Assembly (NCBI RefSeq): GCF_001750725.1
Contig: NZ_CP017280.1
Coordinates: forward strand, 4,218 to 68,217
Origin: Enterobacter ludwigii
GTDB lineage: Bacteria > Pseudomonadota > Gammaproteobacteria > Enterobacterales > Enterobacteriaceae
Direction: 5' to 3'
Length of the DNA: 64,000 nt
Part shown: positions 54,068-64,000 of the stretch, piece after piece
Layout of the letters: every line of letters starts with the position of its first letter
Numbering within the stretch: the first letter of the stretch is position 1
Translations under genes and position numbers: made by a program
Notes under the pieces: model-generated
The model's database searches: none
Told to the model about the DNA's origin: nothing
Seen by the model: only the letters and a program-made list of their open reading frames with translations

Positions 54068-54535
54068 TCAACCCACCATATAAGTGGCAGTTGCGCTGGC
54101 GATATAGACCTGCTCTTCGTTATGCAATTCAACGCGGGCGACGGCAACCTTATTCCCGGCGCGCAGCAGGCTGCTGGTGGCGGTAAAACGGTTTCCGCGC
54201 CCGGGACGCAGGTAATCGACGCGTAAATCGATGGTGCCCATACGCGACAAACGCTGGCGCAACTCGTCTTCATTGATGGTGTCATGGCGCGTCAGCGTAC
54301 TGCCCACACAGACCAGACCCGCCGCCACATCCAGCGCTGAGGCAATCACCCCGCCATGCAAAATACTCTGCGCCCAGTTGCCTACCATCATCGGCTGGTT
54401 GTTGAAGCTGAGCTGGGCAAACGCTTTTTCGTAGCGCTCGAGTTCCAGACCCAGTGCACGGTTAAACGGCATATGGTAAACAAAAATCTCGCCCACGAGT
54501 TTTAACGCTTCTTCGGCGGTAAGCATGGCTGACAT
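54068..54535 (-). CDS. yigI: YigI, hotdog-fold acyl-CoA thioesterase
   Basis: 155-aa PaaI-like hotdog protein ([20 protein letters not shown] with the active-site region, [10 protein letters not shown]). The E. coli orthologue is reported as a medium/long-chain acyl-CoA thioesterase. Forms a likely two-gene unit with rarD; divergent from pldA. Confidence 0.9.
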   Translation of the reverse strand: MSAMLTAEEALKLVGEIFVYHMPFNRALGLELERYEKAFAQLSFNNQPMMVGNWAQSILHGGVIASALDVAAGLVCVGSTLTRHDTINEDELRQRLSRMGTIDLRVDYLRPGRGNRFTATSSLLRAGNKVAVARVELHNEEQVYIASATATYMVG

Positions 54536-54696
54536 GAGGCATCACATCCTTATTGTTAATAAAATGTTGATTTTATGCTTCAGCAATAAGGAATTCCACT
54601 TTCAGAAACGAGGATGCAGCAGTTGTCGCAGAAGTATGTAGAATATCCGCCACATAACAATTCAACTAATTAACTCTTTGCAGGAGAACACCACCG

Positions 54697-55566
54697 ATGC
54701 GGACGTATCTGGCCTGGTTACTGGCGGCGGTTGCGCTGCCCCTCACAGCATATGCCCAGGAAGCGACGATTAAAGAAGTTCACGATCAACCTGCCGTGCA
54801 GGGCAGCATTATCGCGAACCTTCTTCAGGAACATGATAATCCGTTCACGCTGTATCCGTATGACACCAACTACGTGATATACACGCAGACCAGCGATCTC
54901 AACAAAGAGGCGATAAGCTCCTATAACTGGTCCGATAATGCGCGTAAAGACGAAGTGAAGTTCCAGTTAAGTCTCGCGTTCCCGTTCTGGCGCGGCATTC
55001 TGGGACCGAATTCGGTGCTCGGCGCCTCTTACACGCAGAAATCCTGGTGGCAGCTTTCCAACAGTGGCGAATCTTCACCGTTCCGTGAAACCAACTATGA
55101 GCCGCAGCTGTTCCTCGGTTTTGCGACCGATTATGAATTCGCGGGCTGGACGCTGCGTGACATTGAGGTGGGCTTTAACCACGATTCAAACGGACGCTCC
55201 GACCCTACCTCGCGCAGCTGGAACCGTGCCTATACGCGACTGATGGCGCAAAACGGCAACTGGATGGCGGAAGTGAAGCCGTGGTTTGTGGTGGGCGATA
55301 CCGACGACAACCCGGATATCACCAAATATATGGGTTATTATCAGCTCAAAATCGGCTATCAGTTGGGTGACGCGGTGCTGAGCGCCAAAGGCCAGTACAA
55401 CTGGAACACCGGTTACGGTGGTGCGGAACTGGGTCTCAGTTATCCGGTGAGCAAGCACGTTCGCCTCTATACTCAGGTTTACAGCGGTTACGGCGAGTCG
55501 CTTATCGATTACAACTTCAACCAGACCCGTGTAGGTGTGGGTGTGATGCTGAACGATATTTTCTAG
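54697..55566 (+). CDS. pldA: Outer membrane phospholipase A
   Basis: 289-aa outer-membrane beta-barrel that hydrolyses mislocalised surface phospholipids. The signal peptide is MRTYLAWLLAAVALPLTAYA with cleavage before QEATIK. The catalytic His and Ser are in FNHDSNGRSD and the Asn in SRSWNR. The protein ends with a C-terminal Phe barrel signal (VGVMLNDIF). It has its own terminator. Confidence 0.97.
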   Translation: MRTYLAWLLAAVALPLTAYAQEATIKEVHDQPAVQGSIIANLLQEHDNPFTLYPYDTNYVIYTQTSDLNKEAISSYNWSDNARKDEVKFQLSLAFPFWRGILGPNSVLGASYTQKSWWQLSNSGESSPFRETNYEPQLFLGFATDYEFAGWTLRDIEVGFNHDSNGRSDPTSRSWNRAYTRLMAQNGNWMAEVKPWFVVGDTDDNPDITKYMGYYQLKIGYQLGDAVLSAKGQYNWNTGYGGAELGLSYPVSKHVRLYTQVYSGYGESLIDYNFNQTRVGVGVMLNDIF

Positions 55567-55608
55567 GCAGCTCGAATGTTTTTTCGTTAAACGTTGAAGT
55601 TTCTCTCT

Positions 55609-55640
55609 CAGGCGCTGAAAATAGCGCCTGTTTTATTTCT
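55609..55640 (+). terminator. pldA terminator
   Basis: CAGGCGCT / AGCGCCTG stem with loop GAAAAT followed by TTTTATTTCT, between pldA and recQ. Confidence 0.85.
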
Positions 55641-55656
55641 GGCAAATGGGGTTAAC

Positions 55657-57486
55657 GTGGCGCAGGCGGAAGTATTGAATCAGGAATCGCTGGCTAAACA
55701 GGTTTTGCATGAAACCTTTGGCTACCAGCAGTTCCGCCCTGGCCAGGAAACCATCATTGAAACCGTGCTGGAAGGCCGCGATTGTCTGGTGGTCATGCCT
55801 ACCGGCGGCGGTAAATCTCTCTGCTATCAGGTGCCCGCGCTGGTGCTCAACGGCCTGACGGTCGTGGTATCGCCTCTTATTTCCCTGATGAAAGATCAGG
55901 TCGATCAGCTCCTTGCCAACGGCGTGGCGGCGGCCTGTCTTAACTCCAGCCAGACCCGCGAGCAGCAGCAAGAGGTCATGGCCGGTTGCCGTACCGGGCA
56001 GGTTCGCCTGCTGTATATCGCGCCGGAACGTCTGATGCTGGATAACTTCCTCGATCATCTGTCGCACTGGAATCCGGTCCTGCTGGCGGTGGATGAAGCC
56101 CACTGTATCTCCCAGTGGGGACATGATTTCCGCCCGGAATATGCGGCGCTCGGCCAGCTCCGTCAGCGTTTTCCCGAACTGCCGTTTATGGCACTCACCG
56201 CGACGGCAGATGACACCACGCGTCAGGATATCGTCCGGCTGCTGGGGCTGAACGATCCGCTGATTCAGGTCAGCAGCTTCGACCGCCCGAACATCCGCTA
56301 CATGCTGATGGAAAAATTCAAGCCGCTGGATCAGCTTCTGCGCTACGTACAGGAGCAGCGCGGGAAGTCCGGCATCATCTACTGCAACAGCCGCGCGAAG
56401 GTGGAAGACACGGCCGCGCGCCTGCAGAACCGTGGTTTTAGCGCCGCCGCCTACCATGCCGGGCTGGAAAACGCGGTTCGCGCCGATGTGCAGGAGAAAT
56501 TCCAGCGCGATGACCTGCAGATTGTGGTGGCGACGGTGGCGTTCGGAATGGGGATCAACAAGCCGAACGTGCGCTTCGTCGTACACTTCGACATTCCGCG
56601 CAATATCGAATCGTACTACCAGGAAACTGGCCGCGCCGGGCGTGATGGGCTGCCTGCAGAAGCCATGCTGTTTTACGATCCGGCCGACATGGCGTGGCTG
56701 CGCCGTTGTCTGGAAGAGAAACCGCAGGGCCAACTGCAGGATATCGAACGCCACAAGCTCAACGCGATGGGCGCGTTTGCCGAAGCGCAAACCTGCCGCC
56801 GTCTGGTGCTGCTCAACTACTTTGGCGAGGGGCGTCAGGAGCCGTGCGGCAACTGCGATATCTGTCTTGACCCACCAAAGCAATACGATGGCCTGATGGA
56901 TGCGCGCAAAGCGCTCTCGACCATCTATCGTGTGAACCAGCGCTTCGGCATGGGCTACGTGGTGGAAGTGTTGCGTGGGGCGAATAACCAGCGTATCCGC
57001 GACATGGGACACGATAAGCTGCCCGTCTACGGTATCGGCAAAGACCAGAGCCACGAGCACTGGGTGAGCATCATCCGTCAGCTGATTCACCTGGGCTTTG
57101 CCACGCAAAACATTGCCCAACACTCCGCGCTTCAGCTTACCGAAGCAGCACGTCCGGTGCTGCGCGGGGATATCGAACTGAAGCTCGCGGTTCCGCGCGT
57201 TGTCGCCCTGAAGCCGCGGGTGATGCAAAAATCGTACGGCGGCAATTACGACCGCAAGCTGTTTGCCAAACTGCGCAAGCTGCGTAAAGCCATTGCTGAT
57301 GAAGAGAACATTCCGCCCTATGTGGTCTTCAACGATGCGACACTTATCGAGATGGCAGAGCAGACGCCGCTCAGCGCCAGCGAAATGCTCAGCGTCAACG
57401 GTGTTGGTACGCGCAAGCTGGAGCGCTTTGGCAAAGAGTTTATGGCGCTTATTCGCGCTCATGTCGACGGTGACGATGAGGAGTAG
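55657..57486 (+). CDS. recQ: RecQ ATP-dependent DNA helicase
   Basis: 609-aa 3'-5' helicase of the RecF recombination pathway. Motif I MPTGGGKS, motif [21 protein letters not shown] and motif [12 protein letters not shown]. Zinc-binding cysteines in [12 protein letters not shown] (plus CRR upstream), then the winged helix and a C-terminal HRDC domain ([20 protein letters not shown]). Start taken as GTG at 55657 ([11 protein letters not shown]) with GGGGTT upstream. A TTG 21 codons earlier lies before the pldA terminator and would create a false signal-like extension. Confidence 0.97.
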   Translation: MAQAEVLNQESLAKQVLHETFGYQQFRPGQETIIETVLEGRDCLVVMPTGGGKSLCYQVPALVLNGLTVVVSPLISLMKDQVDQLLANGVAAACLNSSQTREQQQEVMAGCRTGQVRLLYIAPERLMLDNFLDHLSHWNPVLLAVDEAHCISQWGHDFRPEYAALGQLRQRFPELPFMALTATADDTTRQDIVRLLGLNDPLIQVSSFDRPNIRYMLMEKFKPLDQLLRYVQEQRGKSGIIYCNSRAKVEDTAARLQNRGFSAAAYHAGLENAVRADVQEKFQRDDLQIVVATVAFGMGINKPNVRFVVHFDIPRNIESYYQETGRAGRDGLPAEAMLFYDPADMAWLRRCLEEKPQGQLQDIERHKLNAMGAFAEAQTCRRLVLLNYFGEGRQEPCGNCDICLDPPKQYDGLMDARKALSTIYRVNQRFGMGYVVEVLRGANNQRIRDMGHDKLPVYGIGKDQSHEHWVSIIRQLIHLGFATQNIAQHSALQLTEAARPVLRGDIELKLAVPRVVALKPRVMQKSYGGNYDRKLFAKLRKLRKAIADEENIPPYVVFNDATLIEMAEQTPLSASEMLSVNGVGTRKLERFGKEFMALIRAHVDGDDEE

Positions 57487-57547
57487 TCAGCCAGCCTAAA
57501 AAATGTCAGGATGGTGACTCACTTAATTATTTCCCTGCGAGTTAATT

Positions 57548-58168
57548 ATGTTAATGCTATTTCTTACCGTGGCGTTAGTGCACATCGTTGCGCTCATGAG
57601 CCCGGGCCCTGACTTTTTCTTCGTGTCACAAACCGCCGTCAGCCGCTCCCGCAAAGAAGCGATGATGGGGGTACTGGGTATCACCATGGGCGTTATGGTC
57701 TGGGCGGCTGTGGCGCTGCTTGGTCTGAACCTGATTCTGGCGAAGATGGCCTGGTTGCACAACATCATCATGGTTGGCGGGGGGCTTTACCTTTGCTGGA
57801 TGGGCTACCAGATGCTGCGCGGGGCGTTGAAGAAAGAAGAGAAAAAGCCGGAAGAGCCGAAAGTTGAGCTGGCAACGGGCGGCCGGAGTTTTATTAAAGG
57901 GCTGCTCACCAACCTGGCGAACCCAAAAGCGATTATCTATTTCGGCTCCGTGTTCTCCCTGTTTGTGGGTGACAACGTGGGTGCGGGTGCGCGTTGGGGC
58001 ATCTTCCTGCTGATCGTGGTGGAAACTTTTGCGTGGTTTACCGTGGTTGCCAGCCTGTTTGCCTTACCGGCGATGCGCCGCGGTTACCAGCGTATTGCGA
58101 AGTGGATTGACGGCTTCGCCGGCGCGTTGTTCGCCGGCTTTGGCATTCATCTCATCATTTCTCGCTAA
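57548..58168 (+). CDS. rhtC: Threonine exporter RhtC
   Basis: 206-aa LysE/RhtB-family efflux protein with about six membrane helices. The family signature [20 protein letters not shown] lies near the N-terminus, and [17 protein letters not shown] in the middle. Exports threonine and homoserine in E. coli. Its stop overlaps the rhtB stop in CTAA (convergent). Confidence 0.95.
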   Translation: MLMLFLTVALVHIVALMSPGPDFFFVSQTAVSRSRKEAMMGVLGITMGVMVWAAVALLGLNLILAKMAWLHNIIMVGGGLYLCWMGYQMLRGALKKEEKKPEEPKVELATGGRSFIKGLLTNLANPKAIIYFGSVFSLFVGDNVGAGARWGIFLLIVVETFAWFTVVASLFALPAMRRGYQRIAKWIDGFAGALFAGFGIHLIISR

Positions 58169-58785
58169 GCATGACGCGCTGACGCAAGCAGCGCGCCTAC
58201 CAGCATAAACAGCGAACCAAAGATTTTGTTCAGGGCCTTCATCTGCTTAGGCCCTTTAATCCACACCGCAATCCGCTGCGCCAGCGTCGCGTAACCAATC
58301 ATCACGATGATATCGACAACAATGGTGGTCGCACCCAGCACCACGTACTGCATGACCTGTGGCTGATGCGGGACGATAAACTGCGGGAACAGCGCGGCGA
58401 GGAAAACAATACTTTTCGGGTTGGTCAGGTTCACAAACACCGCGCGTTTAAACAGGCGTCCGCGTGTTTGCGTCTGGGCGAGCGTATTAAGATCAATTGA
58501 GCCTGCTGCACGCCACTGCTGAATACCGAGCCAAATCAGGTACGCGGCACCGGCCCATTTCAGCACATCAAAGGCCAGTACCGAGCGGGAGAACAGCGTA
58601 CCCAGACCAATGCCCACCAGCACGATATGAATGCCCAGACCGGTCTGCAAACCGGCAATGGACGCCGCGGCACCGCGATAGCCGTGGTTGATGGAGGTGG
58701 TCATGGTGTTAATGGCGCCTGAACCTGGGGAAAGGCTAAGGATGATGGATGTCAGCAGATAAGCGAACCACCACTCGAAGGTCAT
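58165..58785 (-). CDS. rhtB: Homoserine/homoserine lactone exporter RhtB
   Basis: 206-aa LysE-family exporter, paralogue of Rht[20 protein letters not shown] corresponds to the family signature, and [20 protein letters not shown] to the mid-protein motif. Divergent from pldB, with about 110 bp between starts. Confidence 0.95.
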   Translation of the reverse strand: MTFEWWFAYLLTSIILSLSPGSGAINTMTTSINHGYRGAAASIAGLQTGLGIHIVLVGIGLGTLFSRSVLAFDVLKWAGAAYLIWLGIQQWRAAGSIDLNTLAQTQTRGRLFKRAVFVNLTNPKSIVFLAALFPQFIVPHQPQVMQYVVLGATTIVVDIIVMIGYATLAQRIAVWIKGPKQMKALNKIFGSLFMLVGALLASARHA

Positions 58786-58894
58786 TTGAAACTCCCGAAT
58801 TGTCTGTTTTTATGCCACAATACGCTATTGTTACGTCATTTTGTGACCGGTGACGAAAAAACGATATTCCTTGGCTTACGGGGGTGGAAACCCG

Positions 58895-59887
58895 ATGTTT
58901 CAGCAGAAAAAGGACTGGGAAACACGAGAAAACGCATTTGCTGCTTTCTCTATGGGGCCGCTGACCGATTTCTGGCGTCAGCGTGAGGAAGATGAGTTTA
59001 CGGGTGTTGGCGATGTCCCGGTACGCTTTGTGCGTTTCCATGATGAGAAAAACGATCGGGTGATCGTGGTTTGTCCGGGACGTATCGAGAGCTACATCAA
59101 ATACGCTGAACTGGCCTATGACCTGTTCCATCTGGGCTTCGATGTGTTGATTATCGACCATCGCGGGCAGGGGCTTTCTGGCCGCTTATTGTCGGACACG
59201 CATCGCGGTCATGTGGATAACTTCAGCGATTACGTCGACGATCTTGCCGCCTTCTGGCAGCAGGAGGTTCAGCCGGGCCCGTGGCGTAAGCGCTATATTC
59301 TGGCGCACTCTATGGGTGGGGCGATTTCGACGCTGTTTTTACAGCGCTATGACCACCAGTGTGATGCCATTGCGCTTACCGCGCCAATGTATGGCATCGT
59401 CATGCGTTTTCCGGACTGGATGGTGCGCCATATTCTCGACTGGGCTGAGGGCCATCAGCGCATTCGTGAAGGGTATGCCATCGGGACAGGGCGCTGGCGC
59501 GCGCTGCCGTTTGCCCTCAACGTATTGACCCATAGCCGGCAGCGTTATCGCCGTAACCTGCGTTTTTATGCCGATGAACCGCGCCTGCGCGTCGGTGGCC
59601 CGACATATCACTGGGTGCGGGAAGGGATCCTTGCCGGTGAACAGGTGCTTGCTGGTGTTGGTAAAGATGATACGCCGACACTTCTGATTCAGGCTGAAGA
59701 AGAGCGTGTGGTGGATAACCGCATGCATGACCGCTTTTGTGAACTCCGCGCTGCGGCCGGTCACCCTTGCGAAGGGGGTAAACCGCTGGTCATCAACGGC
59801 GCGTACCATGAGATCCTTTTTGAAAAGGACGCTATGCGCTCAGTCGCGCTAAACGCCATTGTTGAATTTTTCGACAGGCATAATTGA
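58895..59887 (+). CDS. pldB: Lysophospholipase L2
   Basis: 330-aa alpha/beta hydrolase cleaving lysophospholipids at the inner membrane. Nucleophile Ser in ILAHSMGGAIST; later Asp and His residues in the C-terminal part (GAYHEILFEKD). Start at ATG 58895 (MFQQKKDWETRENAF), matching the family. It ends VEFFDRHN, about 10 residues before the E. coli C-terminus. Overlaps upstream of yigL; in Salmonella the SgrS small RNA stabilises yigL mRNA by pairing inside pldB. Confidence 0.95.
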   Translation: MFQQKKDWETRENAFAAFSMGPLTDFWRQREEDEFTGVGDVPVRFVRFHDEKNDRVIVVCPGRIESYIKYAELAYDLFHLGFDVLIIDHRGQGLSGRLLSDTHRGHVDNFSDYVDDLAAFWQQEVQPGPWRKRYILAHSMGGAISTLFLQRYDHQCDAIALTAPMYGIVMRFPDWMVRHILDWAEGHQRIREGYAIGTGRWRALPFALNVLTHSRQRYRRNLRFYADEPRLRVGGPTYHWVREGILAGEQVLAGVGKDDTPTLLIQAEEERVVDNRMHDRFCELRAAAGHPCEGGKPLVINGAYHEILFEKDAMRSVALNAIVEFFDRHN

Positions 59888-59919
59888 TTGTTGTTTTACC
59901 ACCAGAGGTTGAAATCCCT

Positions 59920-60720
59920 ATGTACCAGGTTGTTGCATCTGATTTAGATGGCACGCTGCTTTCGCCCGACCATACCCTGTCGCCTTACGCGAAAGAGACC
60001 TTAAAGCTTCTGACCGCTCGCGGAGTGAACTTCGTGTTTGCCACCGGCCGCCACCACGTGGACGTGGGGCAGATCCGCGATAATCTTGAGATCAAATCGT
60101 ACATGATCACCTCCAACGGTGCGCGCGTGCACGATACCGATGGCAACCTGATCTTTACGCATAACCTGGATCGCGACATTGCCGCCGATCTGTTCGGCGT
60201 AGTGCATAACAACCCGGACATTATCACTAACGTTTATCGCGATGACGACTGGTTCATGAATCGCCATCGCCCGGATGAAATGCGTTTCTTCAAGGAAGCG
60301 GTATTTAACTATTCCCTGTACGAGCCAGGCCTGCTGGAGCCGGAAGGGATCAGCAAGGTGTTCTTTACCTGCGAAAGCCACGAAGCGTTGCTGCCGCTGG
60401 AACAGGCGATTAATGCGCGTTGGGGTGACCGCGTCAACGTGAGTTTCTCGACCCTGACCTGTCTGGAAGTTATGGCGGGGGGGGTTTCCAAAGGGCACGC
60501 GCTGGAAGCCGTGGCGAAACGTCTTGGCTTCGAACTGAAAGACTGTATCGCCTTCGGTGATGGCATGAACGACGCCGAGATGCTCTCTATGGCGGGCAAA
60601 GGCTGCATTATGCAGAATGCACACCAGCGTCTGAAAGACCTGCACCCGGAACTGGAAGTGATTGGTTCTAACGCTGACAACGCGGTACCAAAATACCTGC
60701 GCAGACTGTTCCTTGAATAA
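59920..60720 (+). CDS. yigL: YigL, HAD-family sugar phosphatase
   Basis: 266-aa Cof-type HAD phosphatase that dephosphorylates sugar phosphates and pyridoxal phosphate; in enterobacteria it helps relieve glucose-phosphate stress under SgrS control. Motif I is ASDLDGTLL (Asp8, Asp10), motif II TSNGA, motif III Lys in GGVSKGHAL and motif IV AFGDGMNDAEM. The ATG at 59920 is the family start. It lies 32 nt after pldB in the same transcript. Confidence 0.95.
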   Translation: MYQVVASDLDGTLLSPDHTLSPYAKETLKLLTARGVNFVFATGRHHVDVGQIRDNLEIKSYMITSNGARVHDTDGNLIFTHNLDRDIAADLFGVVHNNPDIITNVYRDDDWFMNRHRPDEMRFFKEAVFNYSLYEPGLLEPEGISKVFFTCESHEALLPLEQAINARWGDRVNVSFSTLTCLEVMAGGVSKGHALEAVAKRLGFELKDCIAFGDGMNDAEMLSMAGKGCIMQNAHQRLKDLHPELEVIGSNADNAVPKYLRRLFLE

Positions 60721-60802
60721 TCTTCATTTGATTGTTTGTTGCTCAGTTGTCAACTAAAGAGTTCGCTACAATGCCTGTCCTTCTTTCTGAGAGACAAGCA
60801 TT

Positions 60803-61702
60803 GTGGCGCTACTCATTATTACCACTATCCTGTGGGCCTTCTCTTTTAGCCTGATTGGCGAATACCTCGCCGGGCACGTCGACAGCTACTTCTCGGTGCT
60901 GATGCGCGTGGGGCTGGCGGCGCTGGTATTCCTGCCCTTCCTGCGTACACGCGGGCAATCGCTGAACACCATTTTGCTGTACATGCTAGTGGGGGCGATG
61001 CAGCTCGGCATCATGTACCTGTTCAGCTTCCGGGCTTACGTCTACCTGTCTGTCTCTGAATTTCTGCTTTTCACCGTGCTTACGCCGCTCTATATCACGC
61101 TGATTTACGATTTGCTCAGCAAACGTCGTTTGCGCTGGGGATATCTGTTGAGCGCGGCGCTGGCGGTGATCGGGGCGGCGATTATTCGCTACGACAAAGT
61201 GAGCGACCACTTCTGGACCGGGCTGATGTTCGTGCAGCTGGCGAACCTCAGCTTTGCCATCGGTATGGTCGGGTACAAGCGCCTGATGGAAACCCGCCCG
61301 ATGCCACAGCATAACGCGTTCGCCTGGTTCTATATGGGGGCAGCTATCGTCGCGGTGGCGGCATGGTTTATGCTCGGCAACCCGCAAAAGCTCCCGACGA
61401 CAACCCTGCAGTGGGGCGTTCTGGTCTGGCTGGGCGTGGTGGCATCGGGGCTGGGGTACTTCATGTGGAACTACGGCGCTACGCAGGTAGACGCCGGTAC
61501 GCTGGGGATCATGAACAACGTGCATGTGCCTGCAGGGCTGCTGGTGAACCTTGCCATCTGGCAGCAGCAGCCTCACTGGCCGAGCTTCCTTATTGGGGGA
61601 GCAGTGATTCTGGCTTCGCTGTGGGTCCATCGCCGTTGGGTCGCTCCGCGCTCCGCACAAACGGAAGATGATCGCACGCGTGGTTCCGCGCAGAGCGAAT
61701 AA
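60803..61702 (+). CDS. yigM: YigM, biotin transporter (EamA family)
   Basis: 299-aa drug/metabolite transporter with 10 predicted helices and duplicated EamA halves. The E. coli homologue is a high-affinity biotin importer. The GTG start ([20 protein letters not shown]) follows GAGAGACAAGC. The C-terminal 113 nt overlap the 3' end of metR on the opposite strand; both reading frames match family lengths. Confidence 0.93.
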   Translation: MALLIITTILWAFSFSLIGEYLAGHVDSYFSVLMRVGLAALVFLPFLRTRGQSLNTILLYMLVGAMQLGIMYLFSFRAYVYLSVSEFLLFTVLTPLYITLIYDLLSKRRLRWGYLLSAALAVIGAAIIRYDKVSDHFWTGLMFVQLANLSFAIGMVGYKRLMETRPMPQHNAFAWFYMGAAIVAVAAWFMLGNPQKLPTTTLQWGVLVWLGVVASGLGYFMWNYGATQVDAGTLGIMNNVHVPAGLLVNLAIWQQQPHWPSFLIGGAVILASLWVHRRWVAPRSAQTEDDRTRGSAQSE

Positions 61703-62543
61703 ACGCTTCCGTAATCGGCTGACGCTGCTCGCCATCGCGCACGGCGGCGTACAGCCGGCTCCATAGTCCCTCACCCAGGGTTTTAGTGACAACCAGACCC
61801 TGGCGTTCAAAACTCTCCACAACCCAGTGTGGAAGCGCCGCGATGCCCATTCTGGCGGCAACCATCTGAATTAACAGCAGGGTGTTATCCACGCTTTTGA
61901 GCTGCGGGCTAATGCCGGCCGGCTGCAGGAAATGACGCCAGATATCCAGCCGACTGCGCTGTACCGGGTAAATCAGCAGCGTTTCACTGGCTAAATCTTC
62001 CGGGGTGATACGCGTTTTACTGGCCAGCGGATGATCCGGAGCCAGCACCAGACGTACCTCATAATCAAACATTGGCGAATAGTGCAGGCCGCTGCGGGGC
62101 AGAATGTCTGAGGTCATCACCAGATCCAGTTCGCCTTGCTGGAGCGACGGCTGCGGGTCGAACGTCACGCCGGATTTGAAATCCATCTCCACCTGCGGCC
62201 ACCTCTGGCGGAAGTTCTCAAGCGCGGGTGTCAGCCATTGAATACAGCTGTGACACTCAATGGCGATACGCAGTCTGGTTTGCTGCGGCTCGTTACAGGA
62301 CTGCAGCGCGCTGGCTATTTGCGGCAGCACCTGATTAGCCAGCTGCAGCAGGATCTCGCCCTGAGGCGTAAAGCGTAGCGGCTGGCTCTTACGCACAAAA
62401 AGACGAAAGCCGAGGCGTTGTTCCAGATCGCTGAACTGGTGAGAAAGGGCGGACTGGGTCTGGTGCAGCGTGGCTGCCGCCGCCGCGAGAGAACCGCAAT
62501 TTCGCAACGCTTGTAGCGTTTTCAGGTGTTTAATCTCGATCAT
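61590..62543 (-). CDS. metR: MetR, LysR-type regulator of methionine synthesis
   Basis: 317-aa LysR regulator that uses homocysteine as co-effector to activate metE and metH. The N-terminal helix-turn-helix is in [21 protein letters not shown] (about 16-36). Divergent from metE. The TGAA-N5-TTCA operator overlaps its start codon. Its 3' end overlaps yigM. Confidence 0.96.
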   Translation of the reverse strand: MIEIKHLKTLQALRNCGSLAAAAATLHQTQSALSHQFSDLEQRLGFRLFVRKSQPLRFTPQGEILLQLANQVLPQIASALQSCNEPQQTRLRIAIECHSCIQWLTPALENFRQRWPQVEMDFKSGVTFDPQPSLQQGELDLVMTSDILPRSGLHYSPMFDYEVRLVLAPDHPLASKTRITPEDLASETLLIYPVQRSRLDIWRHFLQPAGISPQLKSVDNTLLLIQMVAARMGIAALPHWVVESFERQGLVVTKTLGEGLWSRLYAAVRDGEQRQPITEAFIRSARNHACDHLPFVRSAERPNGDGPTAKPESLLPQ

Positions 62544-62555
62544 GAAAGTCCTTCA
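62543..62555. promoter_or_regulatory. MetR operator between metR and metE
   Basis: TGAAAGTCCTTCA is an exact TGAA-N5-TTCA MetR site overlapping the metR ATG. A second, degenerate half-site (TGAACATTT) lies at 62564. The arrangement fits MetR activation of metE and autoregulation. Confidence 0.8.
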
Positions 62556-62606
62556 CTTCGCCATGAACATTTTGCGCTTGAGGAATATACAGTAACTGCC
62601 AATTAT

Positions 62607-62630
62607 GGATGTGTAAACATCTGGATGGCT
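62607..62630. promoter_or_regulatory. Candidate MetJ met-box array
   Basis: Three adjacent 8-mers, GGATGTGT, AAACATCT and GGATGGCT, match the met-box AGACGTCT at 5, 6 and 5 of 8 positions. They lie just upstream of the metE coding sequence, where MetJ with S-adenosylmethionine represses. Confidence 0.6.
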
Positions 62631-62659
62631 AAATACGAAAAATTCACAGGGGACACACC

Positions 62660-64000
62660 ATGACAATTCGCAATCACACTCTCGGTTTCCCTCGCGTTGG
62701 CCTTCGCCGCGAGCTGAAAAAAGCGCAGGAAAGTTACTGGGCAGGTACCTCTGGCCGTGAAGAATTGCTGGCAGTGGGCCGCGAACTGCGTGCGCGCCAC
62801 TGGGAACAGCAAAAGCAGGCGGGCATTGACCTGCTGCCCGTGGGCGATTTCGCCTGGTACGACCATGTTCTGACCACCAGCCTGCTGCTTGGCAACGTGC
62901 CGGCTCGTCATCAGAACAAAGATGGATCGGTAGATATCGACACCCTGTTCCGCATTGGCCGTGGTCGTGCGCCAACGGGAGAGCCTGCGGCAGCGGCGGA
63001 AATGACCAAGTGGTTCAACACCAACTATCACTATATGGTGCCGGAATTTGTGAAAGGCCAGCAGTTCAAACTGAGCTGGACCCAGTTGCTCGACGAAGTC
63101 GATGAAGCGCTGGCGCTGGGCCACCAGGTGAAACCGGTACTGCTGGGGCCGGTAACGTATTTGTGGCTGGGTAAAGTGAAAGGCGAGCAGTTTGACCGTC
63201 TCAGCCTGCTGAACGATATTCTGCCGGTCTACAAACAGGTGCTGATTGAACTGGGTAAACGCGGAATTCAGTGGGTGCAAATCGATGAGCCTGCGCTGGT
63301 GCTGGAGCTGCCGCAGGCGTGGCTGAAAGCGTTTAAACCCGCTTACGATGCCCTTACTGGTCAGGTGAAGCTATTGCTGACCACCTATTTTGAAGGCGTG
63401 ACGCCGAACCTGAGTACCATTACTGCGCTGCCGGTTCAGGGTCTTCATGTTGACCTGGTCCACGGCAAAGATGACGTGGCCGAACTGCACAAACGCCTGC
63501 CTGAAGAGTGGTTGCTTTCGGCCGGACTGGTGAATGGCCGTAACGTCTGGCGCGCCGATCTGAGCGAGAAATATGCACAGATTAAAGATATCGTCGGCAA
63601 ACGTGAGCTGTGGGTGGCCTCCTCCTGCTCTCTGCTGCACAGCCCAATCGATCTGAGTGTGGAAACCCGCCTGGATCCCGAGGTGAAGAGCTGGTTTGCC
63701 TTTGCGCTGCAAAAATGTGAAGAGCTGGCGCTGCTGCGTGATGCGTTAAATAGCGGTGACACCACGGCCATTACCGACTGGAGCGCCCCCATTCAGGCGC
63801 GTCGTCATTCGGCGCGCGTCCACAACCCGGCGGTCGAAAAACGTCTGGCGGCCATTACCGCGCAGGACAGCCAGCGTCAGAGCCCCTATGAAGTGCGTGC
63901 CGAAGCCCAGCGTGCCCGCTTCAACCTGCCAGCTTGGCCAACCACCACCATCGGCTCCTTCCCGCAGACGACGGAGATCCGCGGCCTGCGTCTGGATTTC
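62660..64000 (+). CDS. metE: Cobalamin-independent methionine synthase (5' part)
   Basis: Transfers a methyl group from methyltetrahydropteroyltriglutamate to homocysteine without B12. The window holds the first 447 codons of about 753 and then ends; nothing suggests truncation in the genome. The N-terminal barrel starts [19 protein letters not shown] and includes the [34 protein letters not shown] and [14 protein letters not shown] segments. The catalytic zinc-binding domain lies beyond the window. ATG at 62660 with GGGGACAC upstream. Confidence 0.97.
   Translation, partial: MTIRNHTLGFPRVGLRRELKKAQESYWAGTSGREELLAVGRELRARHWEQQKQAGIDLLPVGDFAWYDHVLTTSLLLGNVPARHQNKDGSVDIDTLFRIGRGRAPTGEPAAAAEMTKWFNTNYHYMVPEFVKGQQFKLSWTQLLDEVDEALALGHQVKPVLLGPVTYLWLGKVKGEQFDRLSLLNDILPVYKQVLIELGKRGIQWVQIDEPALVLELPQAWLKAFKPAYDALTGQVKLLLTTYFEGVTPNLSTITALPVQGLHVDLVHGKDDVAELHKRLPEEWLLSAGLVNGRNVWRADLSEKYAQIKDIVGKRELWVASSCSLLHSPIDLSVETRLDPEVKSWFAFALQKCEELALLRDALNSGDTTAITDWSAPIQARRHSARVHNPAVEKRLAAITAQDSQRQSPYEVRAEAQRARFNLPAWPTTTIGSFPQTTEIRGLRLDF

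Noticed and set aside
55594..55656. N-terminal extension of RecQ resembling a signal peptide
   Set aside because: It starts at a TTG, overlaps the pldA terminator stem, and the RecQ family begins at VAQAEVLN. The hydrophobic look comes from translating the terminator.
55633..57462. 609-aa open frame antisense to recQ
   Set aside because: It mirrors the whole recQ coding region, has no recognisable domain and no ribosome-binding site. Such long antisense frames arise from G+C-rich codon bias in the real gene.

Overview
This window is chromosomal core sequence from a gammaproteobacterium of the family Enterobacteriaceae. Gene order and protein identity follow the Escherichia coli K-12 rrnC-metE segment almost gene for gene. 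Protein-level divergence, the REP-like elements and the accessory gene next to hemY suggest an Enterobacter, Lelliottia or Leclercia-like genus rather than Escherichia; the genus is inferred, not proven. No phage, insertion sequence, integron, CRISPR array, toxin-antitoxin or defence island is visible.

Layout. (1) 1-3450: distal half of the rrnC operon (23S, 5S, tRNA-Asp, tRNA-Trp, terminator). (2) 3513-5254: hdfR and yifE, disrupted by single-base indels and a tandem duplication of about 460 bp whose copies differ only by indels in short repeats, most likely an assembly or sequencing artefact. (3) 5282-16208: yifB, then isoleucine/valine synthesis: ilvL leader and attenuator, ilvX, intact ilvG, ilvM, ilvE, ilvD, ilvA, and divergent ilvY/ilvC. 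(4) 16277-23548: ppiC, rep, gppA, rhlB, trxA, rho. (5) 23791-34637: enterobacterial common antigen (ECA) cluster wecA-wzzE-wecB-wecC-wecD-wecE-wzxE-wecF-wzyE-wecG, followed by yifK. The rffG and rffH genes that lie between wecC and wecD in K-12 are absent. (6) 36323-36771: tRNA cluster Arg-His-Leu-Pro, then the small RNA gene glmZ with a sigma-54-type promoter and two GlrR-type sites, then an unassigned MFS transporter where K-12 carries aslB-aslA. (7) 38659-42754: hemCDXY on the minus strand, divergent from cyaA; then cyaY, lptM, dapF, yigA, xerC, yigB. (8) 49539-64000: SOS-box-preceded uvrD, corA with a leader ORF, rarD, yigI, pldA, recQ, rhtC/rhtB, pldB-yigL, yigM, metR and the first 447 codons of metE.

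How the genes work together. The ilv block forms the branched-chain amino acid pathway from threonine and pyruvate, controlled by ilvL attenuation and by IlvY. The wec block builds Und-PP-GlcNAc-ManNAcA-Fuc4NAc, flips it and polymerises it with length control. Because rffGH is missing, dTDP-glucose and its 4-keto-6-deoxy derivative must come from an rmlA/rmlB pair elsewhere. hemCD make uroporphyrinogen III. rep, uvrD, recQ and xerC are DNA-maintenance genes.

I found no convincing undescribed system. The observations most worth checking are the loss of rffGH with retained wecC-wecD coupling, the hdfR-yifE duplication, the glmZ promoter region, the MFS gene in the glmZ-hemY gap, and the leader ORFs of corA and rho.
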